DNA from: Bifidobacterium moraviense
GTDB taxonomy: Bacteria > Actinomycetota > Actinomycetes > Actinomycetales > Bifidobacteriaceae
DNA: 64,000 bases
Assembly (NCBI RefSeq): GCF_012932365.1
Contig: NZ_JAAIIH010000001.1
Coordinates: 186,001-250,000, forward strand
Direction: 5' to 3'
A program made the translations under genes and the position numbers. How positions within the stretch are numbered: position 1 is the first letter of the stretch; every line of letters begins with the position of its first letter. Shown here piece by piece: positions 10,934 to 20,049 of the stretch. The notes beneath the pieces were generated by a model, which worked only from the letters and a program-made list of their open reading frames with translations, was not told the origin of the DNA and did no database searches.

Positions 10934-13548
10934 GCGGATACGACGCGCAGCCCGAAGTCACCATGCGCGGCGCCGACGAGCTGATCGGCGACCTCAACCC
11001 CCAGCAGGCCGAGGCCGTGCGCTACCAGGGCCCCGCGCTGCTCATCGGCGCCGGCGCCGGCTCCGGCAAGACGCGCGTGCTCACCCGCCGCATCGCGTGG
11101 ATCCTCAGCCAGTTCGGCGCATGGCCCAGCCAGATCATCGCCATCACGTTCACCAACAAGGCCGCCGCCGAGATGCGCGAACGCCTCGCCACGCTCATCG
11201 GCCCCGTGGCCGAACGCATGTGGGTCTCCACGTTCCACTCGGCGTGCGTGCGCATCCTCAGACGCGACGGCAAGGCCATCGGACTGAAGTCCGGGTTCTC
11301 CATCTACGACACCGCCGACTGCGAGCGCCTGATCAAGCTCATCGGCGCCGACCTCAACGTGGACCTCAAGCGCTACACGCCGCGCGTCATCCTGGGGCGC
11401 ATCTCCGACTTCAAGAACAACCTCACTGACTGGCGCACCCAGCTCGCCGCCTACGCGCCCGACTACCGTCCCGGCCAGCGTGGCTACCAGATGGGCCGCG
11501 TCGGCAACGTGGAGGAGCTGTACGCCGTGATGTACGCGGAATACCAGCACCGCCTCGCGCTCGCCAACGCCGTGGACTTCGACGACCTGATCATGCGCAC
11601 CGTGGAGCTGCTGCGCACCCAGCCGGCCGTGGCCGACTACTACCGGCACAAGTTCCACTACATCCTCGTGGACGAGTACCAGGACACCAACCACGCGCAG
11701 TACGTGCTCGTGCGCGAGCTCGCCGGAGTGGACGCGGTGGAGCGCCCCGCATGGGTGACCGTGGTGGGCGACTCCGACCAGTCCATCTACGCGTTCCGCG
11801 GCGCGGACATCCGCAACATCCAGGACTTCGAGAAGGACTTCCCGCACGCGCGCACGATCATGCTCGAACAGAACTACCGTTCGACGCAGACCATCCTGGA
11901 CGCCGCCAACGCGGTGATCTCGCGCAACGAGGGGCGCAAGCCCAAGAAGCTGTGGACCGCGCTGGGCAAGGGCGAGCCGATCGTGGGCTACGCGGCGGAC
12001 AACGCGCAGCAGGAGGCGCAGTGGATCGCCACGGAGATTGCGCGCCTCGCCGCCGAGGAGGGCATCGCCTACTCGGACATGGCCGTGATGTACCGCGCCA
12101 ACGCGCAGTCGCGCTCGCTGGAGGAGGCGCTCATCAACGCGGGACTGCCGTACCAGCTGGTGGGCGGCACGAAGTTCTACGAGCGCCGCGAGGTCAAGGA
12201 CGCGATGGCGTACCTGCAGGCGATCGTCAACCCCGTGGACAGCGTGAACGTGAGGCGCATCCTCAACGTGCCCAAGCGCGGCCTGGGCGCGCGCGCCGAG
12301 GCGCTCGTCTCCGGATACGCGGACGCCAACGGCGTGAGCTTCTGGGACGGCGTCGCGAACCTGGAGCGCATCGAAGGCATGCCCACGCGCACCGCCAACC
12401 AGCTGGGCGCGTTCCGCGAGCTGATGACGTCGCTGTCCGCGTTCGCCGCGGAGCATGCGGGCAAGCCCAGCGAGGTGGTGGCGGAGGTGCTCTCGAAGTC
12501 CGGCCTGCTGGAGGAGCTGCAGCGCAGCGAGGACCCGCAGGACGCCTCGCGCGTGGAGAACCTCTCGCAGCTGCAGTCCGTGGCCGCGGAGTTCGAGCAG
12601 AACACGCCGGACGCCACGCTGGCCGGGTTCCTGGAGACCACGGCGCTGGTGGCCGACTCCGACCAGCTGCCGGGCGAGGGCGAGGACACCGGCAAGGTGA
12701 CGCTCATGACGCTGCACACCGCCAAGGGACTGGAGTTCCCGGTGGTGTTCCTCACCGGCATGGAACAGGGCACGTTCCCGCACTCGCGCTCGCTGGAGGA
12801 CGCCTCCGAGCTGGCGGAGGAGCGGCGCCTCGCCTACGTGGGCATCACGCGCGCCAAGCGCAGGCTGTACGTGACGCGCGCGGCCGTGCGCGCCCAGTGG
12901 GGGCAGGCCGCCGAGATGCCGCCCAGCCAGTTCCTCGACGAGATCCCGGACGAACTGATCGACTGGAAGCGCCGCGAGGCATCCGTGGAACGCATGCGCG
13001 GCGGCTGGGGGAGCGACGCCGACGATGAGTTCGGCGGGTTCGAGTCCGGGGACGACGACTTCGGAGGGTTCTCGTTCGGAGGATCGCGGTCCTACGGTTC
13101 GTCGTCGTACGGCAGTTCGTCGTCGTACGGCGGTTCCTCGTCCCGCGGATCCGGCTCGTCCCGTTCCTCGTACGGTTCGTACGGCTCGCGCTCCGGAGGA
13201 TCGTCCTCCCGCGGCGGCGCGTACGGACGTACGTACGGATCGTCCGCGTCCCATGGTTCCTCATCGCGTGGCGGCTCCGATGCGTACGGTCGTACGCGCG
13301 GCGGCAAGGTGACCACGCGCCACGCCGCGCCCAAGGCGGCGGCCCAGCCGGCGTCCTCGCTCGCCAAGGACAACCAGCTCAACATCGCGGACTTCGCCGT
13401 GGGAGACAAGGTGATCCACGACCAGTACGGCCTGGGCACCGTGCAGGACACGCAGGACAAGGGCCGCAACTCCGTCATCACCGTCGACTTCGGCTCCAAG
13501 GGCGTCAAGCGCCTCATGCTGCGCGTCGCCCCGATCGAGAAGCTGTAG
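10930..13548 (+). CDS. pcrA: UvrD/PcrA-type ATP-dependent DNA helicase with low-complexity linker
   Basis: An 872-aa superfamily 1A 3'-5' helicase for DNA repair and replication-fork maintenance. Motif I is GAGAGSGKT (about 40-48), motif II DEYQD (from Asp248), motif III GDSDQSIYAFRGAD, motif V TLHTAKGLEFPVVF and motif VI EERRLAYVGITRAK. Residues about 698-797 are a disordered Ser/Tyr/Gly/Arg tract with repeated SYGS and SSRG units. It separates the motor from a C-terminal Tudor-like module containing KVIHDQYGLGTVQD, which in PcrA binds RNA polymerase. The GTG start overlaps the upstream stop (GTGA); ATG at 10963 is the alternative. The overall length is slightly above most PcrA proteins because of the linker. 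Confidence 0.95.
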   Translation: MSGYDAQPEVTMRGADELIGDLNPQQAEAVRYQGPALLIGAGAGSGKTRVLTRRIAWILSQFGAWPSQIIAITFTNKAAAEMRERLATLIGPVAERMWVSTFHSACVRILRRDGKAIGLKSGFSIYDTADCERLIKLIGADLNVDLKRYTPRVILGRISDFKNNLTDWRTQLAAYAPDYRPGQRGYQMGRVGNVEELYAVMYAEYQHRLALANAVDFDDLIMRTVELLRTQPAVADYYRHKFHYILVDEYQDTNHAQYVLVRELAGVDAVERPAWVTVVGDSDQSIYAFRGADIRNIQDFEKDFPHARTIMLEQNYRSTQTILDAANAVISRNEGRKPKKLWTALGKGEPIVGYAADNAQQEAQWIATEIARLAAEEGIAYSDMAVMYRANAQSRSLEEALINAGLPYQLVGGTKFYERREVKDAMAYLQAIVNPVDSVNVRRILNVPKRGLGARAEALVSGYADANGVSFWDGVANLERIEGMPTRTANQLGAFRELMTSLSAFAAEHAGKPSEVVAEVLSKSGLLEELQRSEDPQDASRVENLSQLQSVAAEFEQNTPDATLAGFLETTALVADSDQLPGEGEDTGKVTLMTLHTAKGLEFPVVFLTGMEQGTFPHSRSLEDASELAEERRLAYVGITRAKRRLYVTRAAVRAQWGQAAEMPPSQFLDEIPDELIDWKRREASVERMRGGWGSDADDEFGGFESGDDDFGGFSFGGSRSYGSSSYGSSSSYGGSSSRGSGSSRSSYGSYGSRSGGSSSRGGAYGRTYGSSASHGSSSRGGSDAYGRTRGGKVTTRHAAPKAAAQPASSLAKDNQLNIADFAVGDKVIHDQYGLGTVQDTQDKGRNSVITVDFGSKGVKRLMLRVAPIEKL

Positions 13549-13574
13549 GAGGCCGCGCGGTCTCCTCGATCGGA

Positions 13575-13626
13575 GCCGTCCGCGGTCCGGCATGGCGCAG
13601 CGCGCATGCGACGGATCGCGGACGGC
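13575..13626. terminator. Possible bidirectional terminator
   Basis: GCCGTCCGCG (13575-13584) and CGCGGACGGC (13617-13626) form a 10-bp stem with a 32-nt GC-rich loop between the convergent pcrA and helicase-nuclease genes. There is no T-tract. Confidence 0.4.
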
Positions 13627-13633
13627 GCGTCGG

Positions 13634-16600
13634 TTAGCCGATGAGATGCCGGTAGAGCTCCGGTTCGATCGGCCGGGCCAGTCGCAGCGTGGACAGCGTC
13701 ACCCTGACCTCGCCGGTACCGTCGGCGTTCGGCTTCGTGGTCAGCTCGGGATGCTCGAAGGCCGTGACGTGACCGACGTAGTAGTACCTGCCGCCCTTGA
13801 TCTTCCTGCCGTCCGGGGTCTCCGACTCGGCCTTGCGCATGACGAACAGCGGCACGAAGTGCGTCCGTCCCCAGTCCGCTCCGGCGTTTTCGCGCAGCCA
13901 GCGGAACTCGGGGGAGTCCGGGGTTCGCCCGTTCTTGCTGAAGTACCGCATCTCCTGCGGGTTCAGGAACTCGTCGGCGTACTGGCTGGTGGCGTATTTG
14001 ACGAAAATCGGCATCGTGCCGCTCTCCCGGTCCAGATAGTAGCCGCCGACGTTCTGCGGCGTGTTCTCGTTCTTCCACCCGCACAGACGCATCACGTCGT
14101 CCAGCGAGTACTTGCGTTCGTACAGGAACGCGCCGTCGAATGGGCGCGGCCCCGCCTTCGCGTCGCGGAACATGTCTCGGCAGTTGGCCAGACCCACCCG
14201 CAGCGTATCGGCGAGAAAGACGCGGAACGTCCGGCTCCCGGACAGCATGGAGGCGAACCGGGCGCTCAGCCGGTAGCGGATGTCGTCCTCCGCGTCCGGC
14301 TGCTCCGCGGCGATCAGCGGAACGCCTCCGAAGCGAGTCCTGTTGCCCTCCCGGAAGTAGGAGAAGTCCAGCACGCCGATCGCCGAGTCGAACTGGACGT
14401 CCGATCGGTCGGCCCGGGGGAACTCCCGCAGAATCGCCGCCTCCAGCGCGGTCCGGCTCATCGGGCCCGGCTCGTTCCAGCCGGCGCGGTCCTCCGCTGC
14501 CGATCGCTCGTCGGCGAATCCGCACAGATGCTCGAGGATCACCAGCTCGTGCGGACGCAATCCGGGCAGCAGCAGTTCGGTGGCCATCTTGAGGATCGCG
14601 TTCTCGGTATCTCCGACCGGATCCGGCGGCACGATCCCCGTTGTCTCCGAGCCCCTGCCGAGGCTCTGCTCGCGGGAGATCACGAAGTCGAGGTAGTTGC
14701 CCCGCTTCGATGCCAGCGTGTACGGCAGCGACGGATCATGGGCGTAGATGTCGGTCAGCATGGGGATGCGTCCCAGCTCGTAGCGCGTCTGCCGATACTG
14801 TTCGGTCAGGCGTCTCATGTCCGACCAGTCGGCCGTGTCCAGCGATCTGAGGATGCGTTCCCGGGCGATCGGGTCGAAGCTGATCGACGACAATCCGATG
14901 GATTTGCGCTGCAGGTTCCTGCGCGCGCGGTCGCGGTCGCCGGTGTTGCCGTACAGGGCGACCGGGATCAGGTAGTTGTTGGCGTAGTTGCCGATGAAGT
15001 CGATGACGACCACGCTGTCCTTGTGCGGGAACTTGCGCAGGCCGCGTCCCAGCTGCTGGGTGAAGACGATGCTCGACTGGGTGCTGCGCAGCATGACGAT
15101 CTGGTTGACCGCGGGGATGTCGACTCCCTCGTTGAACAGGTCGACGGTGAACAGGTAGTCGAGTTCTCCCTCGGTGAGCCTGCGCACGTACTCGGCGCGC
15201 CGCTGCTGCGAAACCTGGCGGTCCTCGCCGTCCTTGCTGGTCACGGCGGCCGTGCGGTAGGGACGCTCCGCCTGCTGGTTCCACTCCTGGTTGAACAGCC
15301 GCGACAGCTCGCGTGCCTCCTCCTGCCTGCTGCAGAACACCAGCCCGGTGACGGGGACGTTGAACTGGCCATACTCCCGCAGCTTGCCGATGATGTAGCG
15401 CACGCGCTCCCGAGTGGCGAGCTGACCGATCTCGTATCGGAGCTGTCCCGACTCGTCGGCGGTGAGGCCTTCGCCGGTGCCGACGCCGATCCGATGCCGA
15501 ACGGTGTGCGTGCGCCCCCGATCGTCCTGGTACTCGGCGTCGTGCGTGCCGAGGTATTCGGCGACGCCGTAGTAGTGGAACGGGCAGAGCATGTTCTCGT
15601 CCAGCGCCTTCTGCAGCTGGATCTCATAGGCGACGTTGTTGCCGAACAGTTCGAAGATGTTGATGCCGTCGGTGCGTTCCGGAGTGGCGGTCATGCCGAG
15701 CATGAAGTCCGCGTCCCCGAAATGGTCGATGACTTTCCGATAGCTTTCGGCGCCGGCGTGGTGAACCTCGTCGATCAGCACGTAGTCGAACTCGTCGGAG
15801 GAGAACCGGTCCAGCGTCCTGCTCATCGTCTGCACGGTGGCGAACACGTATCTGCGGTCCGACTGCTTGCTGCCGCCGGAATAGAGTCCCAGATCGGACT
15901 CGTCGCAGCCGAGCACCTTCCGGTACGACTGCATCGCCGCCTTGAGGATCATCTGCTGCTGGGCGATGTACAGCATGCGTCCTGGACGGCATGCGCGCAC
16001 GTCGAACGCGGATAGATAGGTCTTGCCCGTGCCCGTGGCCGACACGATGATCGCGCGGTGCTCGCCCTGTTCCCGGAGTCTTCCGAGATTCGCCAGCGCT
16101 TCCTCCTGCATGGCGTTGGGACGGATGTCGCGGCTCTCAAGGGACGCCAGGATGTCCTTGCGCGGCGGCGCGTACCTCCTGAAGTCCTCCTCGTACCGCC
16201 TGATCCACTCTTCGGTGAGCGGCACCGAATCAGCCACCTGCGATGCGATCTCCTCGCGCACCTGCCTCACCAGTTCGCCCGTGCCGAGGGAGGAGACCTT
16301 CAGATTCCACTCGCGCTGGGTGCTCAGCGCCGCGTCCGTCAGATTCGAGCTGCCGATGAGCAGATCATAGTAGCGGGCGCCGTTGCGCATGCGGCGGGCG
16401 AAGACGTAGCCTTTCGGGTGGAACGGTTGTCCCTGTGCCGTGCGCCGGTCGTCTTCCGAGCCCTCCCAGATGCGCACGTCGACGTCGGCGGTGCGCTGCA
16501 GGTGCAGCAGCTCCCAGAAGGCACGGGGATCGTTGAAGTGGCCCTTCGTGGAGGTGATCAGACGGCTGACGGCTCTCTCCCGTCCGTCGAACCCTGTGCC

Positions 16601-16906
16601 AGCGGCCATGGCGTTGGCGTGATGGGCGCGGAAGTCCTCCAACAGGCTTTGGATCGCACCGGCGGAGACGAACGCGACCGAGATGTCGAAGGCGTCGCTG
16701 TTCGCGAGCTCGTCGCTGAGCTGATCGTGCATGGTGAGCTCGCCGCGGTTGGAGATCAGCGTCGGCATGTAGGTGTCGGAGGCCTCGATTCGCCGTTCCA
16801 CGAAGGCGGAGAAGGCTCCGTCGAGCACCGACCGCCGTGCCTCGTCATCGGCCGTCGGCGCGGTCGGGGGAACATGTCGATCGTACCCGGGCTTTGCGGT
16901 CGTCAT
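13634..16906 (-). CDS. PLD-nuclease / SF2 helicase / DUF3427 protein
   Basis: A 1090-aa protein with three modules. Residues about 60-200 form a phospholipase-D-like nuclease with one HxK half-site (His163, Lys165) and GSSN at 185-188. Residues about 260-630 are a DEAD/DEAH-type SF2 motor: motif I SATGTGKT (289-296), motif II DEVHH (379-383), motif III TATP (406-409) and motif VI QQLGRGLRK (617-625). Residues about 690-1080 match the DUF3427 C-terminal type (FLYERKYSLDDVMRLCGW, GGYYLDRESGTMPIFVKY, HFVPLFVMRK). With a single HKD motif it would be expected to act as a dimer. The upstream NUDIX gene overlaps it by 4 nt. Such helicase-nuclease fusions are frequent in phage defence; this role is an inference. 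No methylase or specificity subunit is nearby. Confidence 0.9.
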   Translation of the reverse strand: MTTAKPGYDRHVPPTAPTADDEARRSVLDGAFSAFVERRIEASDTYMPTLISNRGELTMHDQLSDELANSDAFDISVAFVSAGAIQSLLEDFRAHHANAMAAGTGFDGRERAVSRLITSTKGHFNDPRAFWELLHLQRTADVDVRIWEGSEDDRRTAQGQPFHPKGYVFARRMRNGARYYDLLIGSSNLTDAALSTQREWNLKVSSLGTGELVRQVREEIASQVADSVPLTEEWIRRYEEDFRRYAPPRKDILASLESRDIRPNAMQEEALANLGRLREQGEHRAIIVSATGTGKTYLSAFDVRACRPGRMLYIAQQQMILKAAMQSYRKVLGCDESDLGLYSGGSKQSDRRYVFATVQTMSRTLDRFSSDEFDYVLIDEVHHAGAESYRKVIDHFGDADFMLGMTATPERTDGINIFELFGNNVAYEIQLQKALDENMLCPFHYYGVAEYLGTHDAEYQDDRGRTHTVRHRIGVGTGEGLTADESGQLRYEIGQLATRERVRYIIGKLREYGQFNVPVTGLVFCSRQEEARELSRLFNQEWNQQAERPYRTAAVTSKDGEDRQVSQQRRAEYVRRLTEGELDYLFTVDLFNEGVDIPAVNQIVMLRSTQSSIVFTQQLGRGLRKFPHKDSVVVIDFIGNYANNYLIPVALYGNTGDRDRARRNLQRKSIGLSSISFDPIARERILRSLDTADWSDMRRLTEQYRQTRYELGRIPMLTDIYAHDPSLPYTLASKRGNYLDFVISREQSLGRGSETTGIVPPDPVGDTENAILKMATELLLPGLRPHELVILEHLCGFADERSAAEDRAGWNEPGPMSRTALEAAILREFPRADRSDVQFDSAIGVLDFSYFREGNRTRFGGVPLIAAEQPDAEDDIRYRLSARFASMLSGSRTFRVFLADTLRVGLANCRDMFRDAKAGPRPFDGAFLYERKYSLDDVMRLCGWKNENTPQNVGGYYLDRESGTMPIFVKYATSQYADEFLNPQEMRYFSKNGRTPDSPEFRWLRENAGADWGRTHFVPLFVMRKAESETPDGRKIKGGRYYYVGHVTAFEHPELTTKPNADGTGEVRVTLSTLRLARPIEPELYRHLIG

Positions 16907-17373
16907 GCCTCATCGTCTCCCGGCCGTGCGGGGACGTTCGCGGCGAACGTGCGGCCGGCGATGATGCCGACCGCCTGACGGTCCACCGGCGCCCAGTCCA
17001 ATCGCGGCATTTCGGACGGCGACAGCCATCGGATGTCCGCGTGCTCGGTCAGCCGCGGCATGCCCCTGAGCAGATGGCAGACGAACGTGGTCAGCCGCAC
17101 GGTGCCGAAGTCATAGTCGTACGCGCTCGTGCACACCTCCTCGGCGACGTCGACCTCGCACAGCAGCTCCTCCTCGATCTCGCGGTGCAGCGCCTGCCGC
17201 GGCGTCTCGTGCGGTTCGATCTTGCCGCCCGGGAACTCCCAGAATCCTTCCAGCGACTTTCCCGGTCCCCGTCGCGCGCACAGCACCGTCCCGTTGCGGA
17301 CGATCGCCGCTCCGACCACGTCGATGATCCTGCGTCCGGGATGCGCCCCGGTCTCGTTGCGATCCGTCTCCAT
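16903..17373 (-). CDS. NUDIX hydrolase (MutT-like) coupled to the helicase-nuclease
   Basis: A 156-aa NUDIX protein that should hydrolyse a nucleoside-diphosphate-linked substrate, plausibly a (deoxy)nucleoside triphosphate. GFWEFPGGKIEPHE precedes the Nudix box: Gly50, Glu56, then REIEEELL from Arg64, with Leu in place of the usual Gly at the penultimate box position. The start METDRNETG is chosen because GAGGGAGGCG lies directly before it; the frame remains open to 17484. The ATGA overlap with the downstream PLD-helicase gene means the two are made together. Nucleotide-pool NUDIX enzymes such as MutT are usually housekeeping, but strict coupling to a nuclease-helicase suggests a dedicated role. 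This is an inference. Confidence 0.9.
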   Translation of the reverse strand: METDRNETGAHPGRRIIDVVGAAIVRNGTVLCARRGPGKSLEGFWEFPGGKIEPHETPRQALHREIEEELLCEVDVAEEVCTSAYDYDFGTVRLTTFVCHLLRGMPRLTEHADIRWLSPSEMPRLDWAPVDRQAVGIIAGRTFAANVPARPGDDEA

Positions 17374-17503
17374 CGCCTCCCTCATGATCCGTTCGCACCC
17401 GTGATTCCCGTTCACGGTCATGCGACCATGCGACCAGGATACCGTGCCCGGACCGTCCCGGGGAGCGGGGCAGTATACGGTCACCGCCGCGCAAAGTCAA
17501 GGG

Positions 17504-17532
17504 TTGTGTTTGCCTCCGCGCCACGGGATAAT
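17504..17532 (+). promoter_or_regulatory. Promoter of the DUF4418-ABC operon
   Basis: TTGTGT (17504-17509), a 17-nt spacer and GATAAT (17527-17532) make one of the best sigma-70-type promoters in the window. The start site would lie about 45 nt before the ATG at 17584. Confidence 0.65.
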
Positions 17533-17583
17533 GGCGGACGTTTGCTTGCCGGCGGAGCCGGAGAGAAGTCAGGAGAGAATCAC

Positions 17584-18021
17584 ATGAAGAACAAGCTGTT
17601 CGCCTCGGTCCCGTCCATCGTGTTCGGCGCGCTCATCGCCGTGGGGCCGCAGACCTTCGCGCACGCCTGCCTGAGGCACGACACGCCGGGCGCATGCCAC
17701 TACTCGGCGCTCGCGGCCACCGGCGTGGGCGTGGTGATCCTCGTGCTCGGCGTCGCGGCGCTGTTCGCGGATGCGAGGGTGCGCATCGGCCTCAACGTCG
17801 CGGTCATCGCCGACGCGCTGCTGGTCCTCGCCGTCCCGACCGTGCTCATCGGCGTGTGCAGGGGCGCCATGATGCACTGCCGCATGGTCATGCTGCCCAC
17901 CCTCGTCGTGCTCTCCGTGCTGACCATCGTCTTCGCGCTCATCGCCATCCGCCTCGACGCGAAGGCCACACAGACCGCCAAGGCCGAATCCGTCTCCGCC
18001 GAGACCGGGACCGCTCGCTGA
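17584..18021 (+). CDS. DUF4418 family membrane protein
   Basis: A 145-aa protein of the DUF4418 type. An N-terminal signal-like or TM segment (SIVFGALIAVGPQTFAHAC) is followed by LRHDTPGACHYS and three more hydrophobic helices. It includes the family-typical Cys/His-containing stretch GVCRGAMMHCRM. ATG follows GTCAGGAGAGAATCAC. It ends one base before the ABC permease start, so it is the first gene of a three-gene operon with a MacB/FtsX-like permease and ATPase. DUF4418 genes commonly accompany such exporters, and a role as an accessory membrane subunit is plausible but unproven. Cys and His residues at the membrane surface could bind metal or be redox-active. Confidence 0.85.
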   Translation: MKNKLFASVPSIVFGALIAVGPQTFAHACLRHDTPGACHYSALAATGVGVVILVLGVAALFADARVRIGLNVAVIADALLVLAVPTVLIGVCRGAMMHCRMVMLPTLVVLSVLTIVFALIAIRLDAKATQTAKAESVSAETGTAR

Positions 18022-18022
18022 C

Positions 18023-19237
18023 ATGGCCGCGCACATCAGTCTGGGCGCGCTGCCGCTGGAGAACCTCAGGCGCAAGCCGTTCCGCACCGCCGCGCTGCTC
18101 GTGGTGGTCACCATGCTCACCGTCGCCTTCTACGCCGGGTCGATGCTCTCGCTCAACCTCGACGCCGGCCTGACCAGCATGGAGGAGCGCATGGGCGCCG
18201 ACCTCATGGTGGTGCCGCAGAACACCGGCGCCAAGGCCGAGGCGCTGCTCACCAACGGCGACTCGAACACGTTCTACTTCACCAACGACATCGAGTCCGC
18301 GGTCGCCGGTGCGGACGGCGTGGCGCAGGAGAGCGCGCAGACCTACATCTCGTCGCTCGTGGCCGACTGCTGCGACGAGAAGGTGCAGATCATCGGATTC
18401 GACCCGTCCACCGACTTCGTGATCGAGCCGTGGATCACCTCGCAGTACGACGGCACGCTGGCCGACGGACAGGCCGTGGCCGGGGCGAACATCAACGTGT
18501 CCGCCGACGGCACGATCAGGCTGTACGGGCACCGGTTCCCGGTCGTCGCCCAGCTGGGCGCCACCGGCACATCGCTCGACAACTCCGTGTTCGTCAACCG
18601 GGCCACCGTGCCCCAGGTGGTGCGCTACTCCGCCGAGACGGGACATCCCGCCATCCCCGAAGGCTACGAGGACAAGGTCACCTCCGCGGTGCTCATCAAG
18701 GTGGCGCCCGGCTACGAGGCAAGGACCGTCGCCTCGAACATCGCGCGGGCCACCGGCATCGACGATCTGGGCTACGTGTATCCCGGCGGCGTGACCGCCT
18801 CCACGAAGAGCAGCCTCGGCGCGGTCATGCGCTACGTGGCCGTGTTCGTGGCGATCTTCTGGGCCATGGGCGTCGTCGTGCTGCTCGCCGTGTTCTCCGC
18901 CACCGCCAACGAGCGCAAGCGCGAGTTCGCGAGCCTGCGCATCATGGGCGCCACGCGGGGCCAGCTGGCGCGTCTCGTCGTGGGGGAGTCCACGCTCGTG
19001 GGCGTGATCGGCGGCGTGATCGGCGTGGGCCTGTCCTCGCTGGCGATCCTGCCGTTCAGCGCGCTCATCGGACGCGAACTGCAGCTGCCGTACCTGCAGA
19101 CCGGATTCGGCACCGTCGCGCTCCTCGTCGCCGTCGCGCTCGTTTTCGCCACCGTGACCGGCGCGCTCGCCTCGGTGCTCGCCGCGGTCCGTCTGGCGCG
19201 GCCGGAGGCGTATCTGACGCTGAGGGAGGGGGAGTGA
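18023..19237 (+). CDS. ABC transporter permease, MacB/FtsX family
   Basis: A 404-aa permease with the classical MacB layout. One N-terminal TM helix (about 17-40) precedes an extracytoplasmic domain of about 230 residues with CC at DCCDEK. A C-terminal three-helix FtsX domain (about 270-395) contains ERKREFASLRIMGATRGQL, the coupling-helix region. Such transporters use ATP on the cytosolic side to drive conformational change of the outer domain (export of peptides or lipids, or mechanotransmission); the substrate is unknown. The ATG lies right after the DUF4418 stop. Its own TGA overlaps the next ATG (TGATG), ensuring coupled synthesis with the ATPase. Confidence 0.9.
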   Translation: MAAHISLGALPLENLRRKPFRTAALLVVVTMLTVAFYAGSMLSLNLDAGLTSMEERMGADLMVVPQNTGAKAEALLTNGDSNTFYFTNDIESAVAGADGVAQESAQTYISSLVADCCDEKVQIIGFDPSTDFVIEPWITSQYDGTLADGQAVAGANINVSADGTIRLYGHRFPVVAQLGATGTSLDNSVFVNRATVPQVVRYSAETGHPAIPEGYEDKVTSAVLIKVAPGYEARTVASNIARATGIDDLGYVYPGGVTASTKSSLGAVMRYVAVFVAIFWAMGVVVLLAVFSATANERKREFASLRIMGATRGQLARLVVGESTLVGVIGGVIGVGLSSLAILPFSALIGRELQLPYLQTGFGTVALLVAVALVFATVTGALASVLAAVRLARPEAYLTLREGE

Positions 19238-20049
19238 TGGCGCTGCTGGAGATCCGCGACCTGACGCGCACCTTCGTGCGTCGCGGCCGTCCGTTCGCGG
19301 CCGTGGACCACGTCTCGCTGACGATCGACTCGGGCGAGTTCGTCGCCATCGTGGGCCGTTCCGGCAACGGCAAGTCCACGCTGCTCAACCTCGTCACCGG
19401 CCTGCTCGCCCCCACGTCCGGCACGGTCACGATCGACGGGACCGACGTGGCCGGGCTCGACGACCGTGGCATCTCCGCGCTGCGCAACCGGACCATCGGC
19501 TTCGTCACGCAGTCGCAGACGCTGCTGGGCAACCTCACCGTGCTCGACAACGTCATCCTGCCGGCGACGATGCACGCCGCGAACGAGACCTCCGCAGAGC
19601 GGTCCGAAGCGGTGGCGCGGCCCGAGACGGCGCCGCCGCCCGCGGACGCCGGTCTGCCGGACACCATCGCCCCGATCGCCGCGCCGGCCGGCCCCGATGC
19701 GCTGGAGACCCGCGCGCTCGGCCTGCTGGGAAGGCTCGGCGTAGCCGATCTGGCCGGATGCCGTCCCCGCGAGCTGTCCGGCGGGGAGATGCGCCGCGTG
19801 TCCATCGCCCGAGCGCTCATGAACCGCCCCAGGCTGCTCATCGCCGACGAGCCGACCGGCGATCTGGACGCGCAGAGCACCGAGACGGTCATGAGGCTGC
19901 TGCGCGAGGAGGCGGACCACGGCACCGCGGTGCTCATGGTCACGCACGATCCCGACGCGCTTGCCTGGGCGGACGTCGTGTACGCCATGGACCGCGGCGT
20001 GCTGAGCGAGCGCGGGCGCGCGCCGGAGAGGACGGCCGACCGCCCGTGA
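19237..20049 (+). CDS. ABC transporter ATP-binding protein, MacB/LolD type
   Basis: A 270-aa ATPase partner of the preceding permease. Walker A GRSGNGKST is at 40-48, the Q-loop in VTQSQTLLGNLTV, the signature LSGGE at 180-184, Walker B LLIADE at 200-205 followed by PTGDLD, and the switch His in VTHDPDAL. Between the Q-loop region and the signature there is an unusual Ala/Pro-rich insertion (about 113-158) absent from typical LolD/MacB proteins of about 225-235 aa. This accounts for the extra length. It is expressed by stop-start coupling with the permease and is the last gene of the operon. Confidence 0.92.
   Translation: MALLEIRDLTRTFVRRGRPFAAVDHVSLTIDSGEFVAIVGRSGNGKSTLLNLVTGLLAPTSGTVTIDGTDVAGLDDRGISALRNRTIGFVTQSQTLLGNLTVLDNVILPATMHAANETSAERSEAVARPETAPPPADAGLPDTIAPIAAPAGPDALETRALGLLGRLGVADLAGCRPRELSGGEMRRVSIARALMNRPRLLIADEPTGDLDAQSTETVMRLLREEADHGTAVLMVTHDPDALAWADVVYAMDRGVLSERGRAPERTADRP

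Noticed and set aside
13634..17373. Type I or III restriction-modification system
   Set aside because: There is no methyltransferase or specificity subunit; the nuclease is PLD-type and the tail is DUF3427.
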